From CAZTHM01 sp041946825 (lineage in GTDB: Bacteria; Acidobacteriota; Terriglobia; UBA7540): a stretch of 36,814 nt of DNA. The translations under genes were made by a program, and so were the position numbers. The stretch is taken from positions 1-36,814 of the forward strand of contig JBHGBD010000037.1 in assembly GCA_041946825.1 (NCBI GenBank), in the 5' to 3' direction. Below, piece after piece: positions 15,120 to 22,048 of the stretch. How positions within the stretch are numbered: the first letter of the stretch is position 1; the number at the start of each line of letters is the position of its first letter. The notes beneath the pieces are model-generated. The model saw only the letters and a program-made list of their open reading frames with translations. It had not been told where the DNA came from and ran no database searches.

Positions 15120-15602
15120 TCAGGGGCACTTCTTCAGGGCGTCAAGAATTTCCGCCTGACTGGGCTGCACTTTGAGCTCGTAGATCTTCGACCAGGCGAT
15201 CTTCCCGTTCTTGTCCACGATGAAAACCGCGCGGTCGTTCAGGAATGGGACCGTATGCTTCGTCGCCGGGAAGATGCCATAGGCTTTGGCGGTTTCGGCG
15301 TAAGGCCAGCGGTCGGCCGCCAACGGAAAGCTGAGCCCGCCGAGCGACTTTTGAAAAGCAATATGCGAGGGAACCGAATCGGTGTTGACGCCCACGACCT
15401 GGGCGTTGAGGCCGGCAAGCTTGGCGAGGTCCGCCTGCGCCGCCGACAATTCGTTCTGTCAAACCGGGGTGAAATCGAGCGCGTAGAAATGTATGACGAC
15501 GTTCTTCCCGCGATGAGCGGAAAGCTGGAACTCGCCCTGTTTGTCTCCCGTCGCCGAAGCCAGTTTGAAGTCGGGCGCGGGGTCTCCCACATTTAGCGCC
15601 AT
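15120..15602 (-). CDS. Selenocysteine-containing peroxiredoxin (in-frame TGA at codon 48)
   Basis: Reading through one TGA gives a 160-residue AhpC/TSA-type peroxiredoxin, which reduces peroxides using a reactive chalcogen. Residues 1-47 end in FYALDFTPV, the strand leading to the peroxidatic site (family pattern P-x-x-x-T-x-x-C, here with Ala for Pro). Codon 48 (15459-15461) is TGA exactly where the peroxidatic Cys belongs. The same frame continues with QNELSAAQADLAKL, VVGVNTDS, FPLAADRW and DRAVFIVDKNGKIAWS, including the conserved Arg, to Cys159-Pro160 and a second TGA that ends the gene. There is no frameshift. Cys159 is the only cysteine and could resolve the Sec. The ATG at 15602 has GGAGG six bases upstream. 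A SECIS-like hairpin follows codon 48. A pseudogene is the alternative, but it would need the lesion to fall precisely on the catalytic codon. Confidence 0.87.
15423..15441 (-). promoter_or_regulatory. Bacterial SECIS-like hairpin for Sec48
   Basis: Starting 18 bases after the TGA, the mRNA can fold as GGCG, bulged C, AGG, loop CGGA, CCT, CGCC. That is 4 bp plus 3 bp with a one-base bulge and a tetraloop whose second base is G. The apical loop starts 26 bases after TGA. Bacterial SECIS elements lie within the coding sequence about 16-37 bases after UGA and carry a G in the first two loop positions, where SelB binds, so this fits. The fold was found by eye and no energy was computed. Confidence 0.65.
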
Positions 15603-15618
15603 CTTGAACCTCCGTCAG

Positions 15619-15630
15619 GAATGATCATTC
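15619..15630. promoter_or_regulatory. Perfect 12-bp palindrome GAATGATCATTC in the peroxiredoxin leader
   Basis: The palindrome sits between the predicted transcription start (about 15637) and the ribosome binding site of the peroxiredoxin gene. An operator at this position would block initiation or early elongation. The AATGAT/ATCATT half-sites resemble Fur/PerR-family boxes without the central spacer, but the regulator cannot be named from this alone. Confidence 0.5.
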
Positions 15631-15643
15631 ATTGCCCTCTGGA

Positions 15644-15652
15644 ATCATACCA
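15644..15652 (-). promoter_or_regulatory. Extended -10 promoter of the selenoperoxiredoxin gene
   Basis: The minus strand reads TG-G-TATGAT, an extended -10 element five-sixths identical to TATAAT. The -35 region has no good match. It would start transcription about 35 bases upstream of the ATG at 15602. Confidence 0.5.
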
Positions 15653-15963
15653 TTTTGCTCGGATTTGAGGCACAGAAGCGTTCAACCCTGAGGCCACGGG
15701 GATTTGGAAAAAGAGAATTCTCCGTGTTCTCTGTGCCAGATCTTTGCTTGCCCTTCCACAGGCGGGCCGGAATTCTGGATGCGTTTAATACAAACCAAGC
15801 GCCTTGAAATACGTCATATGGTGTAGGACGGTACAGGAGAAGTTGACGCCGAGCAGCAGAGCCGCCGCTCGCCAATCGGCAAAATACCCTCGTGGGGCTC
15901 CCGCCCGGCGCGGAACCGGCCGGGGGGCCCTTCCCGAATCCTCGTCACGGAGGGAAAGCCTCC
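15653..15963. other. Divergent intergenic region, no gene seen
   Basis: The stretch between the peroxiredoxin promoter and the lipoprotein start holds only short open frames without ribosome binding sites or recognisable residues. TTGAAA near 15803 on the plus strand could be a -35 for the lipoprotein gene, but no -10 at normal spacing follows. No repeat or RNA gene was recognised. Confidence 0.5.
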
Positions 15964-17760
15964 ATGGACCAGCGTAGTCATTGCTTCATCGTCATTCTTC
16001 CCTTCGCGCTTCTGTGTGGATGTGGCGGGCAGACTGCCAGCGACCCGCCACCGCCGCCGCCGGTCACCCCGGCCGCGCTCAGCTATGCCGACCTCTTCTC
16101 GACCGATGCGCCATCCTCGCCTATAGCGGATGAAGAGTTCGCGCCCCCGGCCAACGCGTCGCCGCCGACCGAGTCTTTTGAAGGCCGGCTGGATCTGGGC
16201 AATCCCTTCGGCGAAGGAGGCTTTACGCCCCTGCTCGATGAATACGGAATGGCCGCGGACAGCCAGAGCCCCTGGAGGCATCCGCCACCCATCAACCTCG
16301 ATTTCGTGCAGGACGGAGGTGCCCTGATCCCCGCCACCCAGGGTCTGGTTTACACAGGCCACCCCGCCTGGAACATCATCATCGGCCCGGGACGAGTTTG
16401 GCAGGAAAGCGGGGATTCGGGTTACATGCGGGCCTCGCTGCCACTGACCCTGGTGCAGCGCAACCTGAACTGCACCCATAATGGCTTGATGACTTTTCTG
16501 TTCAACGACACGCTCTCGCCGAACATTTCCCATGTCCGCTACCAATTCACCCAGGAAACGTGTAGCTACTTCAAGTTCAATATGTGGGGGAAGTTCGCCG
16601 CAACTTACACTCCACATCCCGTGGCGGGGAGCGCCACGCTGCGCAGCGACCACGCCGCCGAGATGGCGAACCGCCTTCCCACCCGGCCCGTGAGCGCGCT
16701 GGCCACCGACTTCCCCGGCGTCGATCCCAGTGCGTTCGTTAGTGACTACGCGAGCCCGCCAGAACTCACCACCTATGGCGTAGTCGCCAATGGGATCAAC
16801 TACGCCGGCCCTTGCCCCACGCGTTTTGGCACGTACCCCTTCTGCAGCGAAATGCGCATGGCATCGTGGTCGACGGCCAAATCAATTTTGAACAGCATCG
16901 CCATGATGCGGCTGGGGCAGGTTTACGGCTCCGAGGTGTACAGCCAACTCATCCGCGATTACGTTCCCGAATCTATCCGCGGTGGCGACTGGAGCGCGGT
17001 GACCTTCGGCCACACGCTGGATATGACGACGGGGAACTACCAAAGCGCGAACTACATGGCAGACGATAACGGCGCTGACGGGCAGGCCTTCATCCGCGCT
17101 GAAAGTTACGACGCGAAGATGGACCTGGCCTTCCGGCCGTTCCCTCACCAGGCAGCACCCGGCACTACTTGGGTGTACCAGACTTTTGCTTCGTTCATCC
17201 TGAACCAGGCGATGACGCGCTACCTCCAGCAGCGGCGTGGAGACAGTTGGGATACCTTCAACCTGCTCCGCGAAGATGTGCTCAAGCCGATCCACATCAG
17301 CCAGGGTTTTGACACCCTGCGCACCGACAATCGTCCCGCGGGAATGCCCCTCGGCGGGCTGGGATTGTTTTTCATCCCGGACGATGTCGCCAAGGTCGCG
17401 AAGCTTCTCACTAATGACGCGGGCGGTGTTTCGGGCAGTCAGGTGCTCGACTCCAGGATGTTGGCGGCGTCTCTGTTTCAGGATCCCGCGGACCTGGGCA
17501 TGCAGGTACCCGATTCGCATCCCCGCCCGGTGCCCAACACTTATCGCTACAACAACGGCTTCTGGGCAAAACGGATGGCCCCGGTGGAGTTTCCACAATA
17601 CGCATGCGATTTCTGGGTCCCCTACATGAGCGGCCATGGCGGTATCTCCATCGTGCTGATCCCCAACGGCGTTGCTTTCTATGCGTTCAGCGACGACTTC
17701 GAATACACCTGGTTCAGCGCCGTCCATGAGGCCAATAAACTTGCACCCGTGTGCCCGTAG
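15964..17760 (+). CDS. Lipoprotein serine hydrolase, beta-lactamase/penicillin-binding-like fold
   Basis: The chosen ATG (15964) has GGAGGG nine bases upstream and gives a 598-residue protein. Its lipoprotein signal ends in the lipobox Leu-Cys-Gly-Cys (residues 17-20), followed by a Pro-rich linker. A roughly 250-residue N-terminal part of unknown fold precedes the hydrolase-like region. That region has S-T-A-K at residues 303-306 (S-x-x-K nucleophile and base), a Tyr-containing YQTFASFILNQ block in the class-C Y-x-N position, and a late SGHGG in the place of KTG/HxG. Several cysteines suggest disulfides outside the cytoplasm. It is probably a membrane-anchored esterase or peptidase rather than a true beta-lactamase. 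The substrate is unknown. Confidence 0.75.
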   Translation: MDQRSHCFIVILPFALLCGCGGQTASDPPPPPPVTPAALSYADLFSTDAPSSPIADEEFAPPANASPPTESFEGRLDLGNPFGEGGFTPLLDEYGMAADSQSPWRHPPPINLDFVQDGGALIPATQGLVYTGHPAWNIIIGPGRVWQESGDSGYMRASLPLTLVQRNLNCTHNGLMTFLFNDTLSPNISHVRYQFTQETCSYFKFNMWGKFAATYTPHPVAGSATLRSDHAAEMANRLPTRPVSALATDFPGVDPSAFVSDYASPPELTTYGVVANGINYAGPCPTRFGTYPFCSEMRMASWSTAKSILNSIAMMRLGQVYGSEVYSQLIRDYVPESIRGGDWSAVTFGHTLDMTTGNYQSANYMADDNGADGQAFIRAESYDAKMDLAFRPFPHQAAPGTTWVYQTFASFILNQAMTRYLQQRRGDSWDTFNLLREDVLKPIHISQGFDTLRTDNRPAGMPLGGLGLFFIPDDVAKVAKLLTNDAGGVSGSQVLDSRMLAASLFQDPADLGMQVPDSHPRPVPNTYRYNNGFWAKRMAPVEFPQYACDFWVPYMSGHGGISIVLIPNGVAFYAFSDDFEYTWFSAVHEANKLAPVCP

Positions 17761-17795
17761 TGGGCGGGGCGGACTTGGCCTGGACAAGAGTGGCC

Positions 17796-18086
17796 TTAGC
17801 GGCGGGATTTCACAAGAGGAGGTTGCGCTCTGCTGACGAGTGGGTAACGGTCCGGATGCTCGATGGATTCCACGGCCAGATCCACATCCAAATCGGGCCA
17901 ATACAAATGATGCGCGTGCGGGAGTTGCACGTTCAGGAGCTTGCCCACAGGAACATCTCGAAACCATGGAAACTCCGCAAAGGGCAAAAAAAGTTCCCGC
18001 CCATCAAGGAGCAGCCAGAAACCATGCTTCGAGATGTTGGTGACTTCAACTTCGGAAGTGCGCTTGCCAAGCTGCGCGGATTTCAT
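17796..18086 (-). CDS. DUF2442 family protein
   Basis: This roughly 96-residue protein contains the DUF2442 pattern VTNISKHGFWLLLDGRELFLPFAEFPWFRD, where a small beta-rich domain ends in a conserved Phe/Pro-Trp-Phe stretch. Its start overlaps the end of the DUF4160 gene by about 40 bases. I chose ATG at 18086, which has GGAG seven bases upstream; a GTG two codons earlier is an alternative. DUF4160-DUF2442 pairs are common in bacteria and have been suggested to be toxin-antitoxin-like, but the function is not established. Confidence 0.8.
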   Translation of the reverse strand: MKSAQLGKRTSEVEVTNISKHGFWLLLDGRELFLPFAEFPWFRDVPVGKLLNVQLPHAHHLYWPDLDVDLAVESIEHPDRYPLVSRAQPPLVKSRR

Positions 18087-18285
18087 CCTCACGCTCCATG
18101 ATCACGCGGCGCGCGGTATTCAACTGGCGTCGCGACAAACCGTAATTCTGAGCTAACTCGACATTCGGCTCCAACCAGAACTTGGCTTCGCCGCCTGCCC
18201 GATAGACATGCACGTGCATTCGAGTCTCCTCCCGCGAGAAAAAGAAGAAGCGAAAGCCGCCGACCCGCAGGACCGTTGGACTCAT
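18046..18285 (-). CDS. DUF4160 family protein
   Basis: This 79-residue protein shows the DUF4160 signatures: SPTVLRVGGFRFFFFSREE at the N terminus, HVHVYRAGGEAKFWLEP in the middle and a C-terminal helix with the Asn-Tyr-Gly-Leu turn. It is the first gene of an overlapping pair with DUF2442. Both are cytoplasmic. The pair may be a toxin-antitoxin-like module, but that is an inference from the recurring gene pairing, not from a known activity. Confidence 0.82.
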   Translation of the reverse strand: MSPTVLRVGGFRFFFFSREETRMHVHVYRAGGEAKFWLEPNVELAQNYGLSRRQLNTARRVIMEREDEIRAAWQAHFRS

Positions 18286-18388
18286 CGCCCTAAATCATAG
18301 CATTTTGTATCTGTGAAGTGAGGAGGCGGCGAAGGGCATACCGTAAATCGAAACATTCCTCGCCTTTTCTCTGGGAGGTCCCAACTCG

Positions 18389-19534
18389 TTACGCCGCCTC
18401 GCGCCACGCAGCGAAGCCGCCGGCAAGCACCCGCGTGCGGCGGAAGTTGAATCGCGCCAGCGTGCGCGCGGCCTGCTCGGCACGCGCGTCGGCGCCGCCG
18501 TAAAGGACGAACTCGTCAGCCCAGGAAAACTCGTGTAAATGGTAAAGCAACTGGCCCGCAGGAATCGACCGAGCACCGTCGATGTGCCCGGCCTCGAACT
18601 CGCTCTGCTCGCGAACGTCGAGTACCACCAGCGATTTCCTTTCCGCCAGCGAGTCCCGGAATTCCCCGGATGTGATCGGCAGCCCCGGCGAAGCCACAGC
18701 CACCGGCTTGATTCCACAGAAAGCCTCGTATTCCATCAAGTCCGTTGTGATCGTGGGCTTCCCGCCGCAAGCGGCGCAGGCGGGATCTTTGTGCAGCTTC
18801 ACTTCACGGAACTTCAGCGCCACACCGTCGAAAACCAGGAGTCGCCCGATGAGCGGCTCGCCCTTGCCGAGAATCAGCTTGATGACCTCGAGCGCCTGGA
18901 TGCAGCCGATGACGCCCGGCTGAACGCCCAGGATTCCGCCCACGGCAATCCGCTGCACAAGCTCCGGCGGCGCGGGCTCGGGATAGACGCAGCGATAGCA
19001 CGGACCGCGCGTCGCGTCGAATACTGTCACCTGGCCCTGGAAGCGATACACGCTCCCGTGCACGAGCGGCTTTCCAAGCAGCACGCACGCATCGCTGAGC
19101 AGGTAACGCGTCGGCAGGTTGTCCGTGCCATCGACAACGATGTCGTAATCCTTGAGGATTTCGAGCGCATTCTGGCGCGAGAAGCGCGTGTTATAGGTGT
19201 TGAGATGAAGGTGCGGGTTGATGTCGAGCAGCGTGTCGCGCGCGGAATCGAGCTTGAGGCGGCCAACGTCCGCCGTCCCGTGCAGCACCTGGCGCTGGAG
19301 GTTCGAGGTCTCGACGACATCCGAGTCAACCAGGCCGAGGTTCCCCACGCCCGCCGCGGTCAGATAGATGCTGATCGGCGATCCCAGCCCTCCCGAGCCG
19401 ATGCAGACCACTTTGGCCTGCTTCAGCTTGAGCTGCCCCGCCAACCCGACTTCTGGCGTAATCAAGTGGCGCGCATAACGCGTGATTTCATCTTCGCTGA
19501 GTTCAACGGGCAGAGCGAGAACCGGAATAGCCAT
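18389..19534 (-). CDS. MoeB/MoeZ-type E1-rhodanese protein, copy 1, lacking both sulfur cysteines
   Basis: This 381-residue ThiF-fold E1 is fused to a C-terminal rhodanese. The ATP site GSGGLGS (46-52), NLQRQ, DGTDNLPTR and the zinc pairs CYRC (179-182) and CAAC (253-256) are intact, so adenylation of a carrier C terminus is plausible. The cysteine that the tandem copy at 20380 has at residue 196 (S-C-A-E-G-G) is Ile here (R-I-A-V-G-G). The rhodanese loop C-R-S-G-x-R is G-G-A-D-A-R, so the persulfide Cys is Gly346. I chose ATG 19534 (AGGA seven bases upstream) over 19576. It is last in the sulfur-transfer operon. It may be adenylation-only, regulatory, or decaying, although the frame is fully open. 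Confidence 0.88.
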   Translation of the reverse strand: MAIPVLALPVELSEDEITRYARHLITPEVGLAGQLKLKQAKVVCIGSGGLGSPISIYLTAAGVGNLGLVDSDVVETSNLQRQVLHGTADVGRLKLDSARDTLLDINPHLHLNTYNTRFSRQNALEILKDYDIVVDGTDNLPTRYLLSDACVLLGKPLVHGSVYRFQGQVTVFDATRGPCYRCVYPEPAPPELVQRIAVGGILGVQPGVIGCIQALEVIKLILGKGEPLIGRLLVFDGVALKFREVKLHKDPACAACGGKPTITTDLMEYEAFCGIKPVAVASPGLPITSGEFRDSLAERKSLVVLDVREQSEFEAGHIDGARSIPAGQLLYHLHEFSWADEFVLYGGADARAEQAARTLARFNFRRTRVLAGGFAAWREAA

Positions 19535-19686
19535 TTGTCCATCCTGAAACGAGATTGCCGCGAAGCAAGCGTTCATCCGATGGACGATCCGGGATGAATC
19601 TAACGCCGCCTATCACGGCTGCGAGGCTCGGGTCTCAGGTGGACGGCAACAACTGATCTTACACCCTCCACGAATGGCGCGGAGAC

Positions 19687-19971
19687 TCACAATCCGAAGC
19701 CCCCGGCAATTGTCGGAATGATGGCGAGCACGTCATCGTCTTCGAGCGGAGTCGCCTCGCGAGCGAGAAACCGCACATCCTCGTCATTCAGATAGAGATT
19801 CACAAACGTGCGCAACTTCCCTGCCTCCGTGAAGAGGTGTTTACGCAGACCTTCGTAGCGCGACGAGAGTTGTGCCAAGGCTTCGCCGACCGTTCGGGCG
19901 TTCAAGTCGATGGTCGGTTGCAATTCAGTGAAAGGCTGGAGCGGCGATGGGATTTCTACCTTTATTGCCAT
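19687..19971 (-). CDS. MoaD/ThiS/CysO-type sulfur carrier, copy 1
   Basis: This 94-residue ubiquitin-fold carrier shows the family blocks LRKHLFTEAGKLRTFVNLYLNDEDVRFL and DDVLAIIPTIAGG. Such proteins carry sulfur as a thiocarboxylate on the terminal glycine. Here Gly90-Gly91 is followed by Phe-Gly-Leu, so three residues must be removed before activation; the JAMM peptidase of the same cluster is the obvious candidate. ATG 19971 has GGAGG five bases upstream. It precedes E1 copy 1 by 152 bases. Confidence 0.88.
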   Translation of the reverse strand: MAIKVEIPSPLQPFTELQPTIDLNARTVGEALAQLSSRYEGLRKHLFTEAGKLRTFVNLYLNDEDVRFLAREATPLEDDDVLAIIPTIAGGFGL

Positions 19972-20101
19972 GAATTCCTCCACGATATGATTGAGCCCGC
20001 AACGCCAAAACTGCGCTTGGCTTGGGGGCCTCGATGAAACTGGTTTGGGTCTCGAACTGGGAGTCAGCCTTGGAAGTCCCCACGGAAGCGGGGATTCAAG
20101 G

Positions 20102-20131
20102 CTAGTTACAGATGCAACACATGGCCATGGC
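20102..20131 (-). pseudogene. Remnant 3' end of a third sulfur-carrier gene
   Basis: The minus strand reads A-M-A-M-C-C-I-C-N-stop, which aligns with the tail G-M-A-M-R-C-I-C-S-stop of carrier copy 2. At the DNA level about 26 of 31 bases match between 20101-20131 and 21677-21707. The Gly-Gly and everything before it are replaced by palindromic repeat sequence. It looks like the scar of a tandem duplication followed by deletion. Confidence 0.6.
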
Positions 20132-20156
20132 CCCGAAAGGTCGGGGCTTCAAGCCC
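20131..20156. repeat. Two overlapping palindromes
   Basis: CCCCGA-AAGG-TCGGGG (20131-20146) overlaps GGGCTT-C-AAGCCC (20144-20156). The first belongs to the CCCGA/TCGGG family seen at 2344, 21651 and 31002. The second resembles CGGGCT-GA-AGCCCG at 31038-31051. The two motif types occur next to each other at both places, which suggests one composite repeat element. Confidence 0.6.
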
Positions 20157-20379
20157 GCGTTGCCGCAGGCAGGAAGGGAAAACCGGTGAGTGTCAGAACG
20201 CTTGCTTATCAACTTCTTTTCCTGACATTAAGTCTCTTTGCAGCTCGTTTTCTGAGAGGCATCAAGAATCGAAGAGCCTTATCCCCCAGAAAACGACCCG
20301 CACAACGTTCGAAGGCAATTTACCCGCCAAGATGCCCAGCAAACGGCAGTTCCGGCGGGCGGGATCCCCACGCTCCCAG

Positions 20380-21549
20380 TCAGTACTTCGGCACGCTGGG
20401 ATCCACCTGATCCGACCACGCCAAGATGCCGCCCTTCAGGTTGTGGATCTTGCGGAATCCCGACTTCATCAGAAACTCGACCGCCTGGGCGCTGCGCATT
20501 CCCGAGCGGCAGTGGACGACGATATCGTCAGCGGAATTCAGTTCGTGCATCCGGCGCGCGACTTCGCCGAGGGGAATCAGCTTCGACCCTGGAATCTTGC
20601 AGATCTGATACTCGTGCGGCTCGCGCACGTCGATGAGGACGAAGGGCTTTTTCTCGTCCATCATCTTTTTGACTTCCACCGGCGTAATCTCCGGCACTTT
20701 AGTTGGCGGCACGTATTCTTCTCCCCGGATTCCGCAGAATTCCTCGTAATCAATCAGCTCTTTGATTGTAGCTTCGGGTCCGCAGATCGGGCAATTGGGA
20801 TTCTTGCGCAGCTTGAGCTCGCGGAATTTCAAGTTCAGCGCGTCGAAGAGCAGCAACCGGCCCACGAGTGTCTGGCCTTTGCCCAGGATGAGCTTGATGG
20901 TCTGCAGCGCCTGGATGCTACCGATGATTCCCGGCAGCACGCCCAGCACTCCACCCTCGGCGCAACTGGGCACCAATCCCGGCGGAGGCGGTTCAGGATA
21001 CAAGCAGCGATAGCACGGGCCTTCCTTGGCGTAGAACACCGAGGCCTGGCCCTCGAAGCGGAAGATGCTGCCGTAAACGTTCGGCTTGCCCAGAAGCACG
21101 CAGGCGTCGTTGACGAGGTAGCGCGTGGGAAAATTGTCCGTGCCGTCGGCGATGATGTCGTAATCCTTGATGATCTCGAGCGCGTTCTCCGACGTCAGGC
21201 GGGTTTCGTAAGTCTCGACCTCGACGTTGGGATTGATATCCTGGATCGTCTCGCGCGCCGAATGCAGCTTGGGCCGGCCGACGTCGCTCGTGCCGTGAAT
21301 GACCTGCCGCTGCAGGTTGGTGAAATCCACGACGTCGAAGTCCACGATGCCGAGCTTGCCGATGCCCGCCGCGGCCAGATAGAGCGCCAGGGGCGAGCCC
21401 AGTCCGCCCGTGCCCACGCAGAGCACCTTGGCCGCTTTCAGCTTGAGCTGACCTTCCATGCCCACTTCCGGCATGATGAGGTGACGGCTGTAGCGGAGGA
21501 TTTCTTCCTTGCTGAGCTGGGTGGGTGGAGTCATTGTCATTGTCGCCAT
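20380..21549 (-). CDS. moeB: MoeB/MoeZ-type E1-rhodanese protein, copy 2 (all active residues present)
   Basis: This 389-residue E1 activates the C terminus of small sulfur carriers with ATP and, through its rhodanese domain, hands on sulfur. It has GTGGLGS (46-52), NLQRQ, DGTDNFPTR, zinc CYRC (179-182) and CPIC, the reactive Cys196 in P-S-C-A-E-G-G and the rhodanese active loop H-C-R-S-G-M-R. It aligns without gaps to copy 1 over the E1 core. ATG 21549 follows CAGGA at nine bases. It matches MoeZ/MOCS3 architecture. In the cysM context its likely job is making carrier thiocarboxylate for cysteine synthesis, possibly also for molybdopterin or thiouridine. Confidence 0.92.
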   Translation of the reverse strand: MATMTMTPPTQLSKEEILRYSRHLIMPEVGMEGQLKLKAAKVLCVGTGGLGSPLALYLAAAGIGKLGIVDFDVVDFTNLQRQVIHGTSDVGRPKLHSARETIQDINPNVEVETYETRLTSENALEIIKDYDIIADGTDNFPTRYLVNDACVLLGKPNVYGSIFRFEGQASVFYAKEGPCYRCLYPEPPPPGLVPSCAEGGVLGVLPGIIGSIQALQTIKLILGKGQTLVGRLLLFDALNLKFRELKLRKNPNCPICGPEATIKELIDYEEFCGIRGEEYVPPTKVPEITPVEVKKMMDEKKPFVLIDVREPHEYQICKIPGSKLIPLGEVARRMHELNSADDIVVHCRSGMRSAQAVEFLMKSGFRKIHNLKGGILAWSDQVDPSVPKY

Positions 21550-21650
21550 GCCATTTTGTCCTGTAGCTGGAATTTCCGGAGATGACCCCCAGGGTCGTCT
21601 CAACGGTTGATCCTTGGGTCTCGGGTGATGAGCGCGCCCGGGATCCCCTT

Positions 21651-21666
21651 TCCCGACGAATCGGGA
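21651..21666. repeat. Palindrome TCCCGA-CGAA-TCGGGA
   Basis: A 6-bp inverted repeat with a 4-base loop lies in the spacer between carrier copy 2 and E1 copy 2, 12 bases after the carrier stop on the minus strand. It is another member of the CCCGA/TCGGG palindrome family. Confidence 0.55.
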
Positions 21667-21677
21667 GGGAACCCAGG

Positions 21678-21977
21678 CTAGCTACAGATACAGCGCATGG
21701 CCATGCCGCCGGCAATCGAGGGCACGATGCTGAGGGTATCGTTCTCGCGAACGGGAGTGGCTTCTCTCTGCAGGTAGCGAATGTCTTCGTCGTTGAGGTA
21801 AACGTTCACGAAACTGCGGAGCTTACCGTCGTCGGTAAACAGGTGTTTGCGCAGGTCGCCGTATTGATTCGTCAGGCTCGCCAACGCCTCGGCAACCGTC
21901 TTCGCTTCGATTTCCACCGCATCCTTCTTCCCCGCGTATTGCCGCAAGGGAGTCGGGATGATCACTCGAACCGGCAT
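21678..21977 (-). CDS. MoaD/ThiS/CysO-type sulfur carrier, copy 2, with Cys-containing tail after Gly-Gly
   Basis: This 99-residue ubiquitin-fold carrier is closely related to copy 1: LRKHLFTDDGKLRSFVNVYLNDEDIRYL, then SIVPSIAGG. Gly90-Gly91 aligns exactly with copy 1 but is followed by eight extra residues, M-A-M-R-C-I-C-S. Known JAMM-processed carriers such as QbsE have a short extension that is clipped to expose Gly-Gly; this one is longer. ATG 21977 has AAGGAG five bases upstream. It follows the JAMM gene by 71 bases and precedes E1 copy 2. Confidence 0.9.
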   Translation of the reverse strand: MPVRVIIPTPLRQYAGKKDAVEIEAKTVAEALASLTNQYGDLRKHLFTDDGKLRSFVNVYLNDEDIRYLQREATPVRENDTLSIVPSIAGGMAMRCICS

Positions 21978-22048
21978 TCGCTCTCCTTCTTCCGGGACTT
22001 TTGAACCCCTGGAAAGTTCCACGCTCTCAATTGGATGCGCCAGGAACC

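Larger units (their letters stand above)
19972..20379. other. 408-base spacer between the two carrier-E1 units
   Basis: No complete gene is present. It contains a 30-base remnant matching the 3' end of carrier copy 2 (20102-20131), flanked by sequence also resembling the 3' flank of that gene (including TTGGGTCTCG near 20044), and two overlapping palindromes (20131-20156). The remainder (20157-20379) shows no carrier-like residues in any frame. Confidence 0.7.

Noticed and set aside
15239..15592. A 117-codon minus-strand frame, out of frame with the peroxiredoxin, over its N-terminal half
   Set aside because: Its translation is Arg/Ser-rich with no family motif. The peroxiredoxin frame through the TGA explains the region, and no frameshift is needed to join the two halves.
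15964..17760. A true class C beta-lactamase resistance gene
   Set aside because: Only the S-x-x-K and weak Y and H-G-G elements match, the protein is about 200 residues too long, and it is a lipoprotein. A general serine hydrolase is the safer call.
18389..19534. A second selenoprotein at the missing rhodanese cysteine
   Set aside because: The codon at that position is GGC (Gly), not TGA, so this is a substitution rather than a Sec codon.
20332..21585. A 417-codon plus-strand frame opposite the second E1-rhodanese gene
   Set aside because: It is a shadow of the conserved minus-strand gene. The sequence is His/Arg/Asp-rich with no recognisable domain. The same applies to 18539-19597, 16882-17967 and 9063-10229.
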